48,143 bases of DNA from JALHST01 sp038316335 (GCA_038316335.1 JBBQAM010000031.1:1-48143); one strand, 5' to 3'. Counted from the stretch's first letter, positions 17,263 to 26,152 are shown. Translations and numbers: made by a program. Notes: generated by a model not told the origin, from the letters alone.

Positions 17263-17278
17263 ATCTATCTAGATAAAT
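17263..17278. promoter_or_regulatory. Imperfect 16-bp palindrome before the FMN-binding gene
   Basis: ATCTATCTAGATAAAT is a palindrome with one mismatched pair, 20 bases upstream of the FMN-binding start, in the porin-flavoprotein spacer. It is A+T-rich like the arms at the porin promoter but is not the same sequence. It may be a second operator or chance. Confidence 0.3.
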
Positions 17279-17338
17279 CGCTTCATTATAAAATAGTAGC
17301 ATGTTTTTAATATGTAGGTCGATACTGCCAATAAAGAT

Positions 17339-18517
17339 CTAGAACCATACGCCAATACCAAAATTCAACTGATTGGGTACTTGTGCACCATCCATAGCGT
17401 TTCCTTTAAATTGATAATCCGCTTTTAAGACGACACCAGGAGCAATATGATAGCTAAGACCTGTGGTAAGGTCCGTTCGATCATAGGACAAATTGATTGG
17501 CAAAGATCCGGCCGTAGTAGCGTGCGTATTATAATTTTCATATCGTGCAAAGGCGAATAACCTTTGATCTTTATCGGATGGCAATAGGTTATAGGCCCCT
17601 TCCAGATACCATCCACGTAAGGCACTGCCCAAATCGCTGCCGGTAAGCGTGTTGTAACTATCTGTATTCGAAAGTGCGGCATAAACATATTGACCCCTGG
17701 CTGTGAAGCGCCTATAAACGTATCGGGCATCCAACCCTACCATTGAAATACCAATATTGGCACCTTCCAAATCCTCAATTTCACTTGCTGCCTGGGTCTT
17801 CCCAAGATACGTAGCAAGGCCCAGCCGTAAACCTGAGATACCATAGTAATCGACTTTTGCTGAAAATGTAGGGCTATTCACGGTAGATTCGATTCCTTTT
17901 TGCCGCCCATTCCGCAATCCATTAGATCCGTTTAAAAACCCAATCAGTTGGCCTTCACCATTGACGTCAGTAGATTTGAATCCATTGAAGACATAGGCTT
18001 GATACCCTAGTGAAATAGTGTTGAACCTACCACTTACCCCTACACCGAGTTCGCGCCAAGTCGAAGGGACTATGTCATGATCCACGCTAGGGCGTTCAAC
18101 CCCATTAAATGTCGTAGGTTCATGAAACTCATTTATAATGCCCATAGGTACGAGCATTAATCCACCACGAAGATTGACATTATTGGCGACGTTATAATTG
18201 ATAAAGGCCTGTTCGACATACACTTCCTCAACATGTTCGATCTCAATTTCAGAAACGAACTGAACTTTTTCATTAAAACGGTATCCCAATAGCAATACCA
18301 AACGGTGAACATCCAAGATACCATTGTCATTTTCAGGTTGTAGGTATTGCATTTCTCCATAGGCTCCTATTGTCACTGTCGATCCATAGTTTCCGGATAA
18401 AATGCGTTGCGCCGCATTCAGTTGCTTTTGAGGGTCGAAGGTGATTGAATCGGATTGGGTCTGAGACCACACCATGGTAGAAATTAGAAAGCCAACAATG
18501 CATAGGGTATGTTTCAT
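17339..18517 (-). CDS. Outer-membrane beta-barrel porin, first gene of the operon
   Basis: 392 residues with a signal peptide (1-18, ending TMVWS). The body is alternating beta-strand, begins with TVTIGAYGEMQY after a short periplasmic helix (QKQLNAAQRILSG), contains NEFHEPTTFNGVERP and ends in the aromatic GIGVWF typical of barrels placed by the BAM complex. It resembles phosphate-selective-porin-type proteins of Bacteroidota, but the substrate is not shown by the sequence. It is first in a minus-strand operon with a flavoprotein and a membrane protein, and its promoter is flanked by 29-bp inverted arms, so it is probably repressed by a dimeric, perhaps metal-sensing, regulator. Confidence 0.85.
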   Translation of the reverse strand: MKHTLCIVGFLISTMVWSQTQSDSITFDPQKQLNAAQRILSGNYGSTVTIGAYGEMQYLQPENDNGILDVHRLVLLLGYRFNEKVQFVSEIEIEHVEEVYVEQAFINYNVANNVNLRGGLMLVPMGIINEFHEPTTFNGVERPSVDHDIVPSTWRELGVGVSGRFNTISLGYQAYVFNGFKSTDVNGEGQLIGFLNGSNGLRNGRQKGIESTVNSPTFSAKVDYYGISGLRLGLATYLGKTQAASEIEDLEGANIGISMVGLDARYVYRRFTARGQYVYAALSNTDSYNTLTGSDLGSALRGWYLEGAYNLLPSDKDQRLFAFARYENYNTHATTAGSLPINLSYDRTDLTTGLSYHIAPGVVLKADYQFKGNAMDGAQVPNQLNFGIGVWF

Positions 18518-18522
18518 GAGGT

Positions 18523-18551
18523 TTATTCTTATTTAGATTTAATATAAATAA
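18523..18551. repeat. Left arm of 29-bp perfect inverted repeat (operator-like)
   Basis: This 29-bp arm is the exact reverse complement of 18594-18622. The inner 23 bp is itself an imperfect palindrome with half-site TTATTTAGATT on one side and TTATTTATATT on the other strand. It begins five bases beyond the porin ATG and lies just downstream of the predicted transcript start. Confidence 0.8.
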
Positions 18552-18560
18552 TATGCTGCG

Positions 18561-18591
18561 CAAATTTAACATGAAATTTGATTTACACAAA
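18561..18591 (-). promoter_or_regulatory. Consensus promoter of the porin operon
   Basis: On the minus strand TTTG (18591-18588), a 19-nt spacer and TAAATTTG (18568-18561) match TTTG-N19-TAnnTTTG exactly. The promoter fills the 42-bp gap between the two inverted arms, so a protein bound to either arm would touch the -33 box or the transcript start. Confidence 0.8.
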
Positions 18592-18593
18592 CT

Positions 18594-18622
18594 TTATTTA
18601 TATTAAATCTAAATAAGAATAA
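18594..18622. repeat. Right arm of 29-bp perfect inverted repeat (operator-like)
   Basis: Exact reverse complement of 18523-18551, beginning three bases upstream of the -33 TTTG. Because it lies upstream of the predicted transcript it cannot form an RNA hairpin with the left arm, which supports a DNA-binding role. Confidence 0.8.
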
Positions 18623-18876
18623 TTTTCGAGTCTTTATTTACTAAAAACACCTTAGTACCCGCATAGGAAGTCGGAAATAAGGGCCTATACTGTCTAATTA
18701 GGCCAGCCGGGATTGTGTTGCTTAGTGTAGTATTTAAGCTTTATTGTTGTTTTATTCTAACAGTTTTCAATTTAAAAATAGCATGTTCCAAGTGAAGTCC
18801 ACTGCTTATTTATGCTCTGTAGACCTGGCGCCTCTTGTGGATTCTCCTTTAGACGTTCTACAATGCATATAGACTA
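18623..18876. other. Remainder of the intergenic region upstream of the porin operon
   Basis: A 254-nt A+T-rich stretch between the operator arms and the end of the FG-GAP gene. I see no gene, terminator or further operator copy in it. Confidence 0.4.
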
Positions 18877-20061
18877 TTAATAATCCATCATGTTCTCAAA
18901 AAGGAAAATCCCATTCTTGTTGGCGATCACGATGTCCGATTTTCCGTCATTGTTCATATCGGCTACCGCGATATTGAGACCGGCCCCGGAATCGGCATCA
19001 ATAATATGTTCCTTATAATAAGGCGGTTGTCCTGGCGTAAATTCGATCCACAACAAATAGGGGGTTTCTGCATCCCCGGCGTCCCGACCGTTATGGGCTA
19101 GATATCGTTTTCCGGTAATATAGTCTGCCCTACCATCCCCATTTAAATCAGCCATAATCGAAGCATGCGTCTGGGCGGTCGTATTGCTGATCAAATGGGT
19201 GGCAAAGTTTTGACCCTCCAATTGTTCATGCCACCAAATACCCAGTTTATGTGCCGAGGCACTTACCACATCCATTTTTCCATCGCCATTGACGTCGACC
19301 ACTTGCATATGAGAACATGGTTCTCCTAAATCGGTCGGATGAAACTCCCAATCACCCGATTTTTTATCGGCCTTTCCTTCAAACCATCCTTCGTGAATTA
19401 CCACATCCCCAAAGCCGTCCTGATTGATATCCCCATAACCTATCCCATGGGAGTACTCTTCCGTTCCTGGCACATTTTCAATGCTAAGCGGGAAACGTTT
19501 CCATTCAGTTTCTCCAGCATGCAATGGGGCCTGAAGCCATACAATTTGCCTTTTGACCACATCCCCGCAAAGTATGTCGAGTCTGCCATCCCCATCGATA
19601 TCCACAAAATTTGGCGATTCGTTGGAGATCCCCATAGAATCGGCAATGACATGTTTCTGCCATGGTCCCGTACCGTTTTTGGGGTTCTCAAACCAAAACC
19701 CCGCTTTTCCGGGGTAATCAATAATCACCGCATCGTCCCATCCATCCAAATTGACATCCATGCCCAAATTCAGGAACGATTCGCTGTATTCCTGTCTTGG
19801 GTCAAACGTTCGTGATGGTGCCATTTCATGTTTTTCCCAGGACGGGGCCTCGAACCAATAGTACCCTGCTAGGATGTCTAATAGGCCATCCTTGTTCATA
19901 TCGCCAACTGCAACCCCTTCCGAGATAAAATCCCTGGTTAATGTGGTTTTTGCGAAATCATTGGAAGAAATTGCCTGGGCAATAACGCATTGGGCACCAA
20001 TACCAAGGTAGACCAGACTGCCGAATAGGCTTGCTATACTAGTTTTGCTTCTTGTTTTCAT
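18877..20061 (-). CDS. Exported FG-GAP/VCBS repeat protein
   Basis: 394 residues with a signal peptide (about 1-29). It carries seven calcium-loop motifs of the type D-x-N/D-x-D-G-x-x-D (DMNKDGLLD, DVNLDGWDD, DIDGDGRLD, DINQDGFGD, DVNGDGKMD, DLNGDGRAD, DMNNDGKSD), spaced about 45-70 residues apart, the layout of an FG-GAP beta-propeller. There is no catalytic motif, so binding of a ligand or partner is likely. It is third in a minus-strand operon, 12 nt after the cupredoxin-dehydrogenase gene, and may bind the substrate or the enzyme at the cell surface. Confidence 0.9.
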   Translation of the reverse strand: MKTRSKTSIASLFGSLVYLGIGAQCVIAQAISSNDFAKTTLTRDFISEGVAVGDMNKDGLLDILAGYYWFEAPSWEKHEMAPSRTFDPRQEYSESFLNLGMDVNLDGWDDAVIIDYPGKAGFWFENPKNGTGPWQKHVIADSMGISNESPNFVDIDGDGRLDILCGDVVKRQIVWLQAPLHAGETEWKRFPLSIENVPGTEEYSHGIGYGDINQDGFGDVVIHEGWFEGKADKKSGDWEFHPTDLGEPCSHMQVVDVNGDGKMDVVSASAHKLGIWWHEQLEGQNFATHLISNTTAQTHASIMADLNGDGRADYITGKRYLAHNGRDAGDAETPYLLWIEFTPGQPPYYKEHIIDADSGAGLNIAVADMNNDGKSDIVIANKNGIFLFENMMDY

Positions 20062-20073
20062 ATCAACTTATTT

Positions 20074-22962
20074 TTATTGGGTACCTTTTGCATTGACCAA
20101 TGAATCGATCTTTATCTGGTAATACTGACTTTCATTTGAACTTATTTTACTCAAACGACCCTTTAAGGCCTGGAGTGATTTATTGGCTGCAGTACTTTTT
20201 ATGGCTGCCACCCTTTGTATGGTATAATCCAAGAGTTTAGGTATTTTTGCCTTTTCCGCCATTTTTAAGGCGCGCTCCGTGTCCAAAGCCGCCAAAGGTT
20301 CAAGTGCATACCATTCCATTAAAGGTAGGTTATGATCGGTTATATCTTCCGATTTCTGTACAAGGGCATCCAGTACGTCCCACCTTTGGGCCGGCTCCAA
20401 TCGGAGCAATGCCGAAACAAGATATAACCTGACCATAGCGGAACCGTCATTTTTAGCCATATCGACAAATTTGTCCATGGTCGCTTGGGAAATGGCCCTG
20501 TCTTCGGTCATCAATTGTATGGCCCAGCTTCTAATATACTCATCTTGATTTCCCAGAAGTTCGTTCATCTCCTTATCGGAAAGTCCGTTGGTCACATGAA
20601 GCGTCCATAGGGCCCTTAGCTTTCGGGTTACATCCGGATTTTCATTTAGTATCTTTTTCAAGGCTTGATGCACTTGTGGGTTGGGGCCACGCTCCTGCAG
20701 TAAGGTCCTCGCTTGTCGAACATACCATTCATTCCGATTTAATTGATAGTTTACCAGCTCGGCATCCGAAGCTTTCGTAAGATCCACTTTGACCCATTGA
20801 TCGTTTTTATGACTGATCTTAAAGATCCGGCCCAGGGTTTTGTCATGCACATCGGGATTCGGGCTATGACATTGGTTTTGGTCATACCAGTCTATTGCAA
20901 AAACCGAACCACCTGGATCATATTTAAAATTGAGCCATTGAGACCAAGAATCGTTCATGACCAAAAAATCCTTATTATGGGTGGCCAAATAGCCTGATCC
21001 AGAACGGGTGAGCTGATCATTGTTCAAGCGTGCACCATTGATATTATTCATAAAAATGGAATTGCGGTACTGCTTTGGCCAGGAATCCCCACCCAAATAG
21101 ATCATCGCTCCGGCATGTGCGTGGCCGCCACCAGCCGCCGCTGATCTAAAATTGCCGGCATGTGGCCCGCGATCGCCCAAGTAGTGGACGTGGTCTGCTA
21201 TCGTCTTAATGTCATCATAGGTATACGGATTGTAATGTTCCCCTCCTTGCCGCTGATACCGGGCACCCTGTATAATATGGTACATGTGTGGAATGACGCA
21301 AACGGTAATAAACGCCTGCCCATAATCATTAAAATCAATGCCCCAGGGGTTGCTGGTACCCTCTGAAAAGACTTCGAACTCATGTCTTGTGGGGTGGTAT
21401 CTCCATACTGCGGCATTCAATTTAGTTCGTTGATCGTCCGGGGCCCCGGGTTTTCCGACATTTGAAAAGGTAAATACCCCATGCACACCATATAACCAAC
21501 CATCAGGACCCCATCGTAGATTATTGAGTACTTCATGGGTGTCGTCAAGCCCCCATCCATCGAGTAGTTTTTGTGGTGGACCAGCTGGGCGGTCGTTTTC
21601 AGCATCGATCGGGATAAACAACAAATAGGGGGCCGCACCTAGCCATACACCACCCATACCTACTTCAATACCGCTGACAAGGTTAAGGCCTTCGGTAAAT
21701 ACTTTTCGTTTATCCAAGGTACCATCCCCATTGGTGTCCTCAAAAATCAGGATTCGGTCCTTGCCTTTTCCTTCTTCGGCCGGAACGGGATAGGTATGGC
21801 CCTCAACCACCCACAGGCGGCCTTTTGCATCTATGGTAAAACTAATGGGCCTTACAATATCTGGTTCGGCTGCCGCAAGGGTAATCTTGAAATCTTCGGG
21901 CAACGTCATCACTTTGGCCGCTTCGGTACCGGAAAGTCCAGAATGCAGCACAGGATCTAAAGGAGGCATGACCACAATATCTTCTTTATGGAGTTCATTC
22001 GGGAAATTAGGACGTGTAGGATAAAACCGAAAATCATCAAAACTGATATGCGCCATTTTATCATCGCCTATATAGGATATGGGGGAAGTCCCGGTTTCAT
22101 TGTCAATGACGCGAATGAAGATGTCCTTGTTCAAATAATCCTTTAAATCGACTACGATCGGCTGCATAGTGGTCCGTCCTTGTCCTGAAGACGAAAAGAT
22201 AACCTCTTGGGTGTCTTTGGTTACCAGCTCTACTCGGGTATCGGCAAGGGCACCACCGGAAATTAAAAAAGACGCAAAGGGATGTGTGACTTCGAAGGCA
22301 ACGGAAGTCAAGGTACCTTTTAACTTATAATTTGTAGTGCCCCCACTGCTCAAAAAGTAATCCCCGTCAAACCCGATTTTCGCATCGGTTTCATAAGCGG
22401 TCGATGGACCTGTAAAAAGAGCGTTCTTAAAGGCTTCCCCAGTCGCGCTCCAATCGCTAAGAGTGCCCCTTTCAAACCCAAGGTTGAGAGGCTTTCCATC
22501 TTTCTTTGGAACTATTCCGACAATTGTCGGTGCCGTGATAGCTCCTTCGACAATTTCAAATTTGCCCACCATACCCGCTGCACGGTGACCCGGAACGGTA
22601 CAAAAATAGATGTCGTCAGAAACGGCCGTAAAGGTGATGCTTGCACTTGAACCCTTCTCGGACAAAGTGGTACTCTTAATGCCTAATTTTTCCATAGCGA
22701 TGTCGTGCGTCATAACTTCCCCATCGGTAATAGTGATTCGAACCCGATCGCCTTTATTGGCCTTTAGGGTAGGGTTTCGAGATCCATCTTGGGCAAAGTA
22801 TCCCAGCATGGTCGCCTCTAGGGCATATTCACGATCAATAATCGTAGAGTCACGAACAAGGTTTTCAGCAGCTTCGCCCTTAGACTTAGGACGGCAGTAA
22901 ATTAACAAGAGTACGAATACAAAGGGCAGGCTAATGCGGAAAAATGAACGGTACTTTCTCAT
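20074..22962 (-). CDS. Cupredoxin-dehydrogenase fusion lipoprotein
   Basis: I start at ATG 22962 (962 residues), since the next upstream ATG gives a leader with no signal character and overlaps the preceding gene. An anchor MRKYRSFFRISLPFVFVLLL with Cys23 suggests a lipoprotein. A cupredoxin domain (about 45-140) has the type 1 copper ligands His86, Cys121, His126 and Met131 (CTVPGHRAAGM). A jelly-roll-like part follows (about 160-325), then a propeller dehydrogenase of the PVC-type membrane-bound family (about 350-720: WVVEGHTYPVP, LRWGPDGWLYGVHG, HAHAGAMIYLGGDSWP), then HEAT-like helices. No CxxCH heme site is present, so copper may replace the usual cytochrome as electron acceptor. Probably extracytoplasmic sugar oxidation; the substrate is unknown. 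Confidence 0.85.
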   Translation of the reverse strand: MRKYRSFFRISLPFVFVLLLIYCRPKSKGEAAENLVRDSTIIDREYALEATMLGYFAQDGSRNPTLKANKGDRVRITITDGEVMTHDIAMEKLGIKSTTLSEKGSSASITFTAVSDDIYFCTVPGHRAAGMVGKFEIVEGAITAPTIVGIVPKKDGKPLNLGFERGTLSDWSATGEAFKNALFTGPSTAYETDAKIGFDGDYFLSSGGTTNYKLKGTLTSVAFEVTHPFASFLISGGALADTRVELVTKDTQEVIFSSSGQGRTTMQPIVVDLKDYLNKDIFIRVIDNETGTSPISYIGDDKMAHISFDDFRFYPTRPNFPNELHKEDIVVMPPLDPVLHSGLSGTEAAKVMTLPEDFKITLAAAEPDIVRPISFTIDAKGRLWVVEGHTYPVPAEEGKGKDRILIFEDTNGDGTLDKRKVFTEGLNLVSGIEVGMGGVWLGAAPYLLFIPIDAENDRPAGPPQKLLDGWGLDDTHEVLNNLRWGPDGWLYGVHGVFTFSNVGKPGAPDDQRTKLNAAVWRYHPTRHEFEVFSEGTSNPWGIDFNDYGQAFITVCVIPHMYHIIQGARYQRQGGEHYNPYTYDDIKTIADHVHYLGDRGPHAGNFRSAAAGGGHAHAGAMIYLGGDSWPKQYRNSIFMNNINGARLNNDQLTRSGSGYLATHNKDFLVMNDSWSQWLNFKYDPGGSVFAIDWYDQNQCHSPNPDVHDKTLGRIFKISHKNDQWVKVDLTKASDAELVNYQLNRNEWYVRQARTLLQERGPNPQVHQALKKILNENPDVTRKLRALWTLHVTNGLSDKEMNELLGNQDEYIRSWAIQLMTEDRAISQATMDKFVDMAKNDGSAMVRLYLVSALLRLEPAQRWDVLDALVQKSEDITDHNLPLMEWYALEPLAALDTERALKMAEKAKIPKLLDYTIQRVAAIKSTAANKSLQALKGRLSKISSNESQYYQIKIDSLVNAKGTQ

Positions 22963-23014
22963 TTTGGTCGGTTGGTTATGATTGTTTTTGTATGGTGATG
23001 CGGTGATTTTTTGA

Positions 23015-23650
23015 TTATTCAAGTGCTTCCAAACGGATATCCTTAAAGGCGACTTGGGCCTTCCCGCCCCCATGAATTTGAAATCCGATCAAACCTGCCT
23101 GTGGTATGCCCGTATCGGCTTCCGTGTAATCGACAGTTTGATGTCCATTGACATAGAGCCGTATCCTTCGATCCTCTGCACGAATTTCATAATCGTTCCA
23201 TTCACCGATCTTTATCCAGTCAAGTACTTTTACAGAATCGGGAGCGCTTAAGGTCTTATTGCGCCGCGATTCATCGTACAGACTCCCCCAATAATCAGCT
23301 CCCCAATCGGCTTGATAGCCAGTCATTTCATAATCGGGCTTCTCAAGACGCTTACTTCGAAATTGGATTCCTGAATTTATAAAACCGTCATCGCCAGTCA
23401 ATTTAATTTTTAGTTTTAGAATAAAATTCGCATAGGATCGATCAGTACATAAAAAATCATTGTGAGGAACGACGGTATCGTTTGAGCCTCCAAGAATAAC
23501 CCCTTTTTCAATACGCCACGTATGTAACGTATCGCCTTCCCAACCCCGGAAAGTCTTTCCATCAAAAAGTGGCACCGATTTTTCCTTTGTTTGACCATGA
23601 CCGGCCCATATAATACAAAGAAGTCCGAAATAAGAAAGGAACACGCGCAT
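23015..23650 (-). CDS. Exported DUF1080 (3-keto-disaccharide hydrolase-type) protein
   Basis: 211 residues with a signal peptide (about 1-19, ending AGHGQ). The DUF1080 concanavalin-like fold shows PLFDGKTFRGWEGD, NFILKLKIKLTGDDGFINSG, QFRSKRLEKPDYEMTGYQAD and the closing GLIGFQIHGGG.AQVAFKDIRLE. Members hydrolyse or bind 3-keto-glycosides; many pair with oxidoreductases that make the 3-keto group. It is first in the operon, 52 nt before the cupredoxin-dehydrogenase gene, which fits a pathway of sugar oxidation followed by cleavage. That pathway is inference from family and position. Confidence 0.9.
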   Translation of the reverse strand: MRVFLSYFGLLCIIWAGHGQTKEKSVPLFDGKTFRGWEGDTLHTWRIEKGVILGGSNDTVVPHNDFLCTDRSYANFILKLKIKLTGDDGFINSGIQFRSKRLEKPDYEMTGYQADWGADYWGSLYDESRRNKTLSAPDSVKVLDWIKIGEWNDYEIRAEDRRIRLYVNGHQTVDYTEADTGIPQAGLIGFQIHGGGKAQVAFKDIRLEALE

Positions 23651-23876
23651 CAGTTTTTGTTTAAGAAGCTTTACAATTTGATGAATGAGATGATTTTATG
23701 CCTTTTTGAGCGTAATTAAGTCAAAACGAATGCTTTCGCTTTGGTGTCAATGGCATCAACACAGTTTAAAAATAAAGATTTAATTCTAATTTCAAGGTAT
23801 TATCCTTGGTCTTTCACTGGGTTATTTATGGCGTATACAGCAAATCCCGAATGGGCCAAAAAAATACACATAGGTT

Positions 23877-24743
23877 TTAGGAATATTTTGAGAACAATTC
23901 AGTGGCCTTATTATAGGCCGCCTCAAAAACCATCCAATTTACTCCCGTATCGACCTTCATCGAAGAAAAATAAGAAAGCAGTTTTTCGGTCGGCATATTC
24001 CCTGTGAGTTCATCTTTGGCCATGGGACATCCTCCAAATCCCTGAACAGCACCGTCGAATCTATGGCATCCTGAGCTATAAGCCGCTGCGACTTTTTCAT
24101 GCCATTTAATCGCGGTGGTGTGTAAATGGGCACCGAATTCGATTTCAGGAAATTTAGGTATCAAATTGGAAAAAAGATATGAAATGGAATCAGGCGTTGA
24201 AGTTCCTACAGTATCGGATAGCGAAATAATACGACACCCCATGGCCGCTAACTTTTCTGTCCAATCCCCAACGATTTCAACATTCCAGGGATCTCCGTAG
24301 GGATTCCCGAATCCCATAGAAATATAGGTAACCACCTCTTTGTTACTCGCTTTTGCAATCCTCAATATTTCTTGCAGGGTAGCTACGGATTGTGCAATGG
24401 TCTTATGGGTATTGCGCATTTGAAAGTTCTCGGAAATGGAAAAGGGATAGCCCAAATAGCTAATTTCTGAATGTTGTACGGCATCTTCTGCGCCTCGCAC
24501 ATTCGCAACAATCGATAAAAGCTTGCTTTTGTTATTTGTTAGATCCAGTAGTGCAAGTACTTCGGCAGTATCGGCCATCTGTGGAATCGCCTTGGGGGAT
24601 ACAAAACTGCCAAAATCGACCGTATCAAAACCGCAACCCAACAACGACTGGATGTATTTTACTTTTTCCCCGGTAGGAATGAAGTCTTTCAAACCTTGCA
24701 TGGCATCCCGTGGACATTCTATAATCTTAACTTTTACCGACAT
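23877..24743 (-). CDS. mvaB: Hydroxymethylglutaryl-CoA lyase
   Basis: The enzyme cleaves HMG-CoA to acetoacetate and acetyl-CoA, the last step of leucine breakdown. From ATG 24743 it is 288 residues. The TIM barrel opens VKIIECPRDAMQGLKDFIPT (catalytic Arg and Asp of the PRD motif), continues VDFGSFVSPKAIPQM, has the SLSDTVGTS segment and EFGAHLHTT metal-binding H-x-H, and closes with GFGGCPMAKDELTGNMPTE, whose Cys is the mobile-loop cysteine. An upstream in-frame ATG at 24794 would add 17 residues that do not fit the family. Confidence 0.92.
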   Translation of the reverse strand: MSVKVKIIECPRDAMQGLKDFIPTGEKVKYIQSLLGCGFDTVDFGSFVSPKAIPQMADTAEVLALLDLTNNKSKLLSIVANVRGAEDAVQHSEISYLGYPFSISENFQMRNTHKTIAQSVATLQEILRIAKASNKEVVTYISMGFGNPYGDPWNVEIVGDWTEKLAAMGCRIISLSDTVGTSTPDSISYLFSNLIPKFPEIEFGAHLHTTAIKWHEKVAAAYSSGCHRFDGAVQGFGGCPMAKDELTGNMPTEKLLSYFSSMKVDTGVNWMVFEAAYNKATELFSKYS

Positions 24744-24815
24744 TAACTCGTATTCGACATGGATAGGCAAGCTTTTGACAGCGATCCATACCATGGTTGC
24801 TTCACAAAATTAGTA

Positions 24816-25445
24816 CTATTTATCAGATAATAGAAGGTAGATCCCAATCCCGATGAACACGGTTATTTGCATCCATTTCAAAAATATACCGGCCTTGGAA
24901 TGGGTTTTAATATATTTTGAGATACCACCTGATAGGAAGGCGATAAGCGCAAAAATAATCCCTGCAATGCCCATAAAAATTAGTCCCAAAATATAAAATT
25001 GAAAAAATGGCGGCATCGTTTCACTAAACAAAAATCCGGGAAAAAAAGCTAAAAAGAATATGGTCACCTTCGGATTAAGTACGTTCATGATAAATCCTTG
25101 TTGGAATAATTTTCCCAGTGACTTTTTTGGCACATTGGCGCTATCTATGAGTTGCAAAGAAGCCTCTGCACGAAATACCTTGAAGGCCAAAAAAAATAGA
25201 TAAAGTGCTCCGAATACTTTGATACCAAAAAAAATACTGTCATTGTTTTTAATGACGGCCGATATTCCGAAGGCCAACAAACTAGTATGTACCAAACAGC
25301 CCGAAATAAGACCTGCCGCAGTTGCGAAACCGTACTTTTTACCATGCACGACGCTCTGCATTAGCACATAAATGTTATCCGGTCCAGGTGCTAAGGCCAA
25401 GGCCGCCGTCGCAATCATAAATGCAGATAGAATGTCGTAGTTCAA
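24816..25445 (-). CDS. LysE/RhtB-family amino-acid exporter
   Basis: An inner-membrane exporter with about six helices; the motif LALAPGPDNIYVLMQSVVHG near the N-terminus is the LysE signature, followed by GLISGCLVHTSLLAFG and NPKVTIFFLAFFPGF. I favour the TTG at 25445 (209 residues), where the protein begins at NYDILSAFMIATAA like its relatives. An in-frame ATG at 25517 would give 233 residues with an extra, less typical leader. The family expels amino acids such as lysine, threonine or homoserine lactone; the substrate here cannot be told. Confidence 0.85.
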   Translation of the reverse strand: MNYDILSAFMIATAALALAPGPDNIYVLMQSVVHGKKYGFATAAGLISGCLVHTSLLAFGISAVIKNNDSIFFGIKVFGALYLFFLAFKVFRAEASLQLIDSANVPKKSLGKLFQQGFIMNVLNPKVTIFFLAFFPGFLFSETMPPFFQFYILGLIFMGIAGIIFALIAFLSGGISKYIKTHSKAGIFLKWMQITVFIGIGIYLLLSDK

Positions 25446-25709
25446 TCCATTGTTTTTTTTGAGAACAGAAAAATACAAATTCCATACGATTAACCCTGAA
25501 TTTTTATATCTTTCCATGATTTGTATCCTGAGAAAAGTTTGTTGGCCCGAATGCTCGGATAAAATAGGGCTTACGGTTCCCTGAAGCTAAGGTCTAATTG
25601 TTTTTCTAGGAATTCCGTATGGCCTTAGGTTATGACAAGCATCTTACAAACTTCATGAATAGTTCATCGGGGGCAAAGTGCACTTTTAAAAATTAATTAA
25701 ATAGTATCT

Positions 25710-26132
25710 ATGAAAAGAATAGTTCTTTTAGCGCTTGTAGTTTTTTCGGGGATTTTAGTGAGTTTCAGTCCGAGGACTCAGAACAATGAAGTAACATCTC
25801 AACATCAAATAATGTCAAAAATTCATGATAGCCTGCTGCGTCATGTTGTCCTATTCAAGTTTAAGGAAGGCGCATCGCCTGAAAAAGTGAAGGAAGTGGA
25901 AGCAGCTTTCAAGGCCCTTCCTTCTAAAATTCCTCAAATCGTATCCTATGAATGGGGCCTGAATAATAGCCCGGAAGGATTGGCAAAAGGATTTACTCAT
26001 TGCTTTTTTCTGACCTTTAAAAGCGAGGAGGATCGTGCAATCTATCTACCACATCCAGACCATAAGGCATTCGGTGCGCTGTTATCCCCGATTTTAGACG
26101 ATGTATTGGTAATCGATTACTGGGCGAACTAA
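25710..26132 (+). CDS. Exported Dabb (stress-responsive alpha/beta barrel) protein
   Basis: 140 residues; the first 20 (MKRIVLLALVVFSGILVSFS) look like a signal or anchor sequence. The Dabb domain begins LLRHVVLFKFKEGASPEKV at about residue 43 and ends in HPDHKAFGALLSPILDDVLV. Dabb domains form dimeric barrels; known members range from plant stress proteins to olivetolic-acid cyclase, so no reaction can be assigned. The export signal is common in Bacteroidota Dabb proteins. It stands alone between a divergent exporter gene and convergent pyrD. Confidence 0.85.
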   Translation: MKRIVLLALVVFSGILVSFSPRTQNNEVTSQHQIMSKIHDSLLRHVVLFKFKEGASPEKVKEVEAAFKALPSKIPQIVSYEWGLNNSPEGLAKGFTHCFFLTFKSEEDRAIYLPHPDHKAFGALLSPILDDVLVIDYWAN

Positions 26133-26152
26133 ATGAAGCTTTAAGGGCTTAA

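Noticed and set aside
18523..18622. The 29-bp inverted repeat as an mRNA hairpin or insertion-element ends
   Set aside because: A consensus promoter lies between the arms so only one arm is transcribed, and there is no transposase or target duplication.
22963..23073. Longer N-terminus for the cupredoxin-dehydrogenase
   Set aside because: It would overlap the DUF1080 gene by 59 bases and put 37 non-signal residues before a clear export signal.
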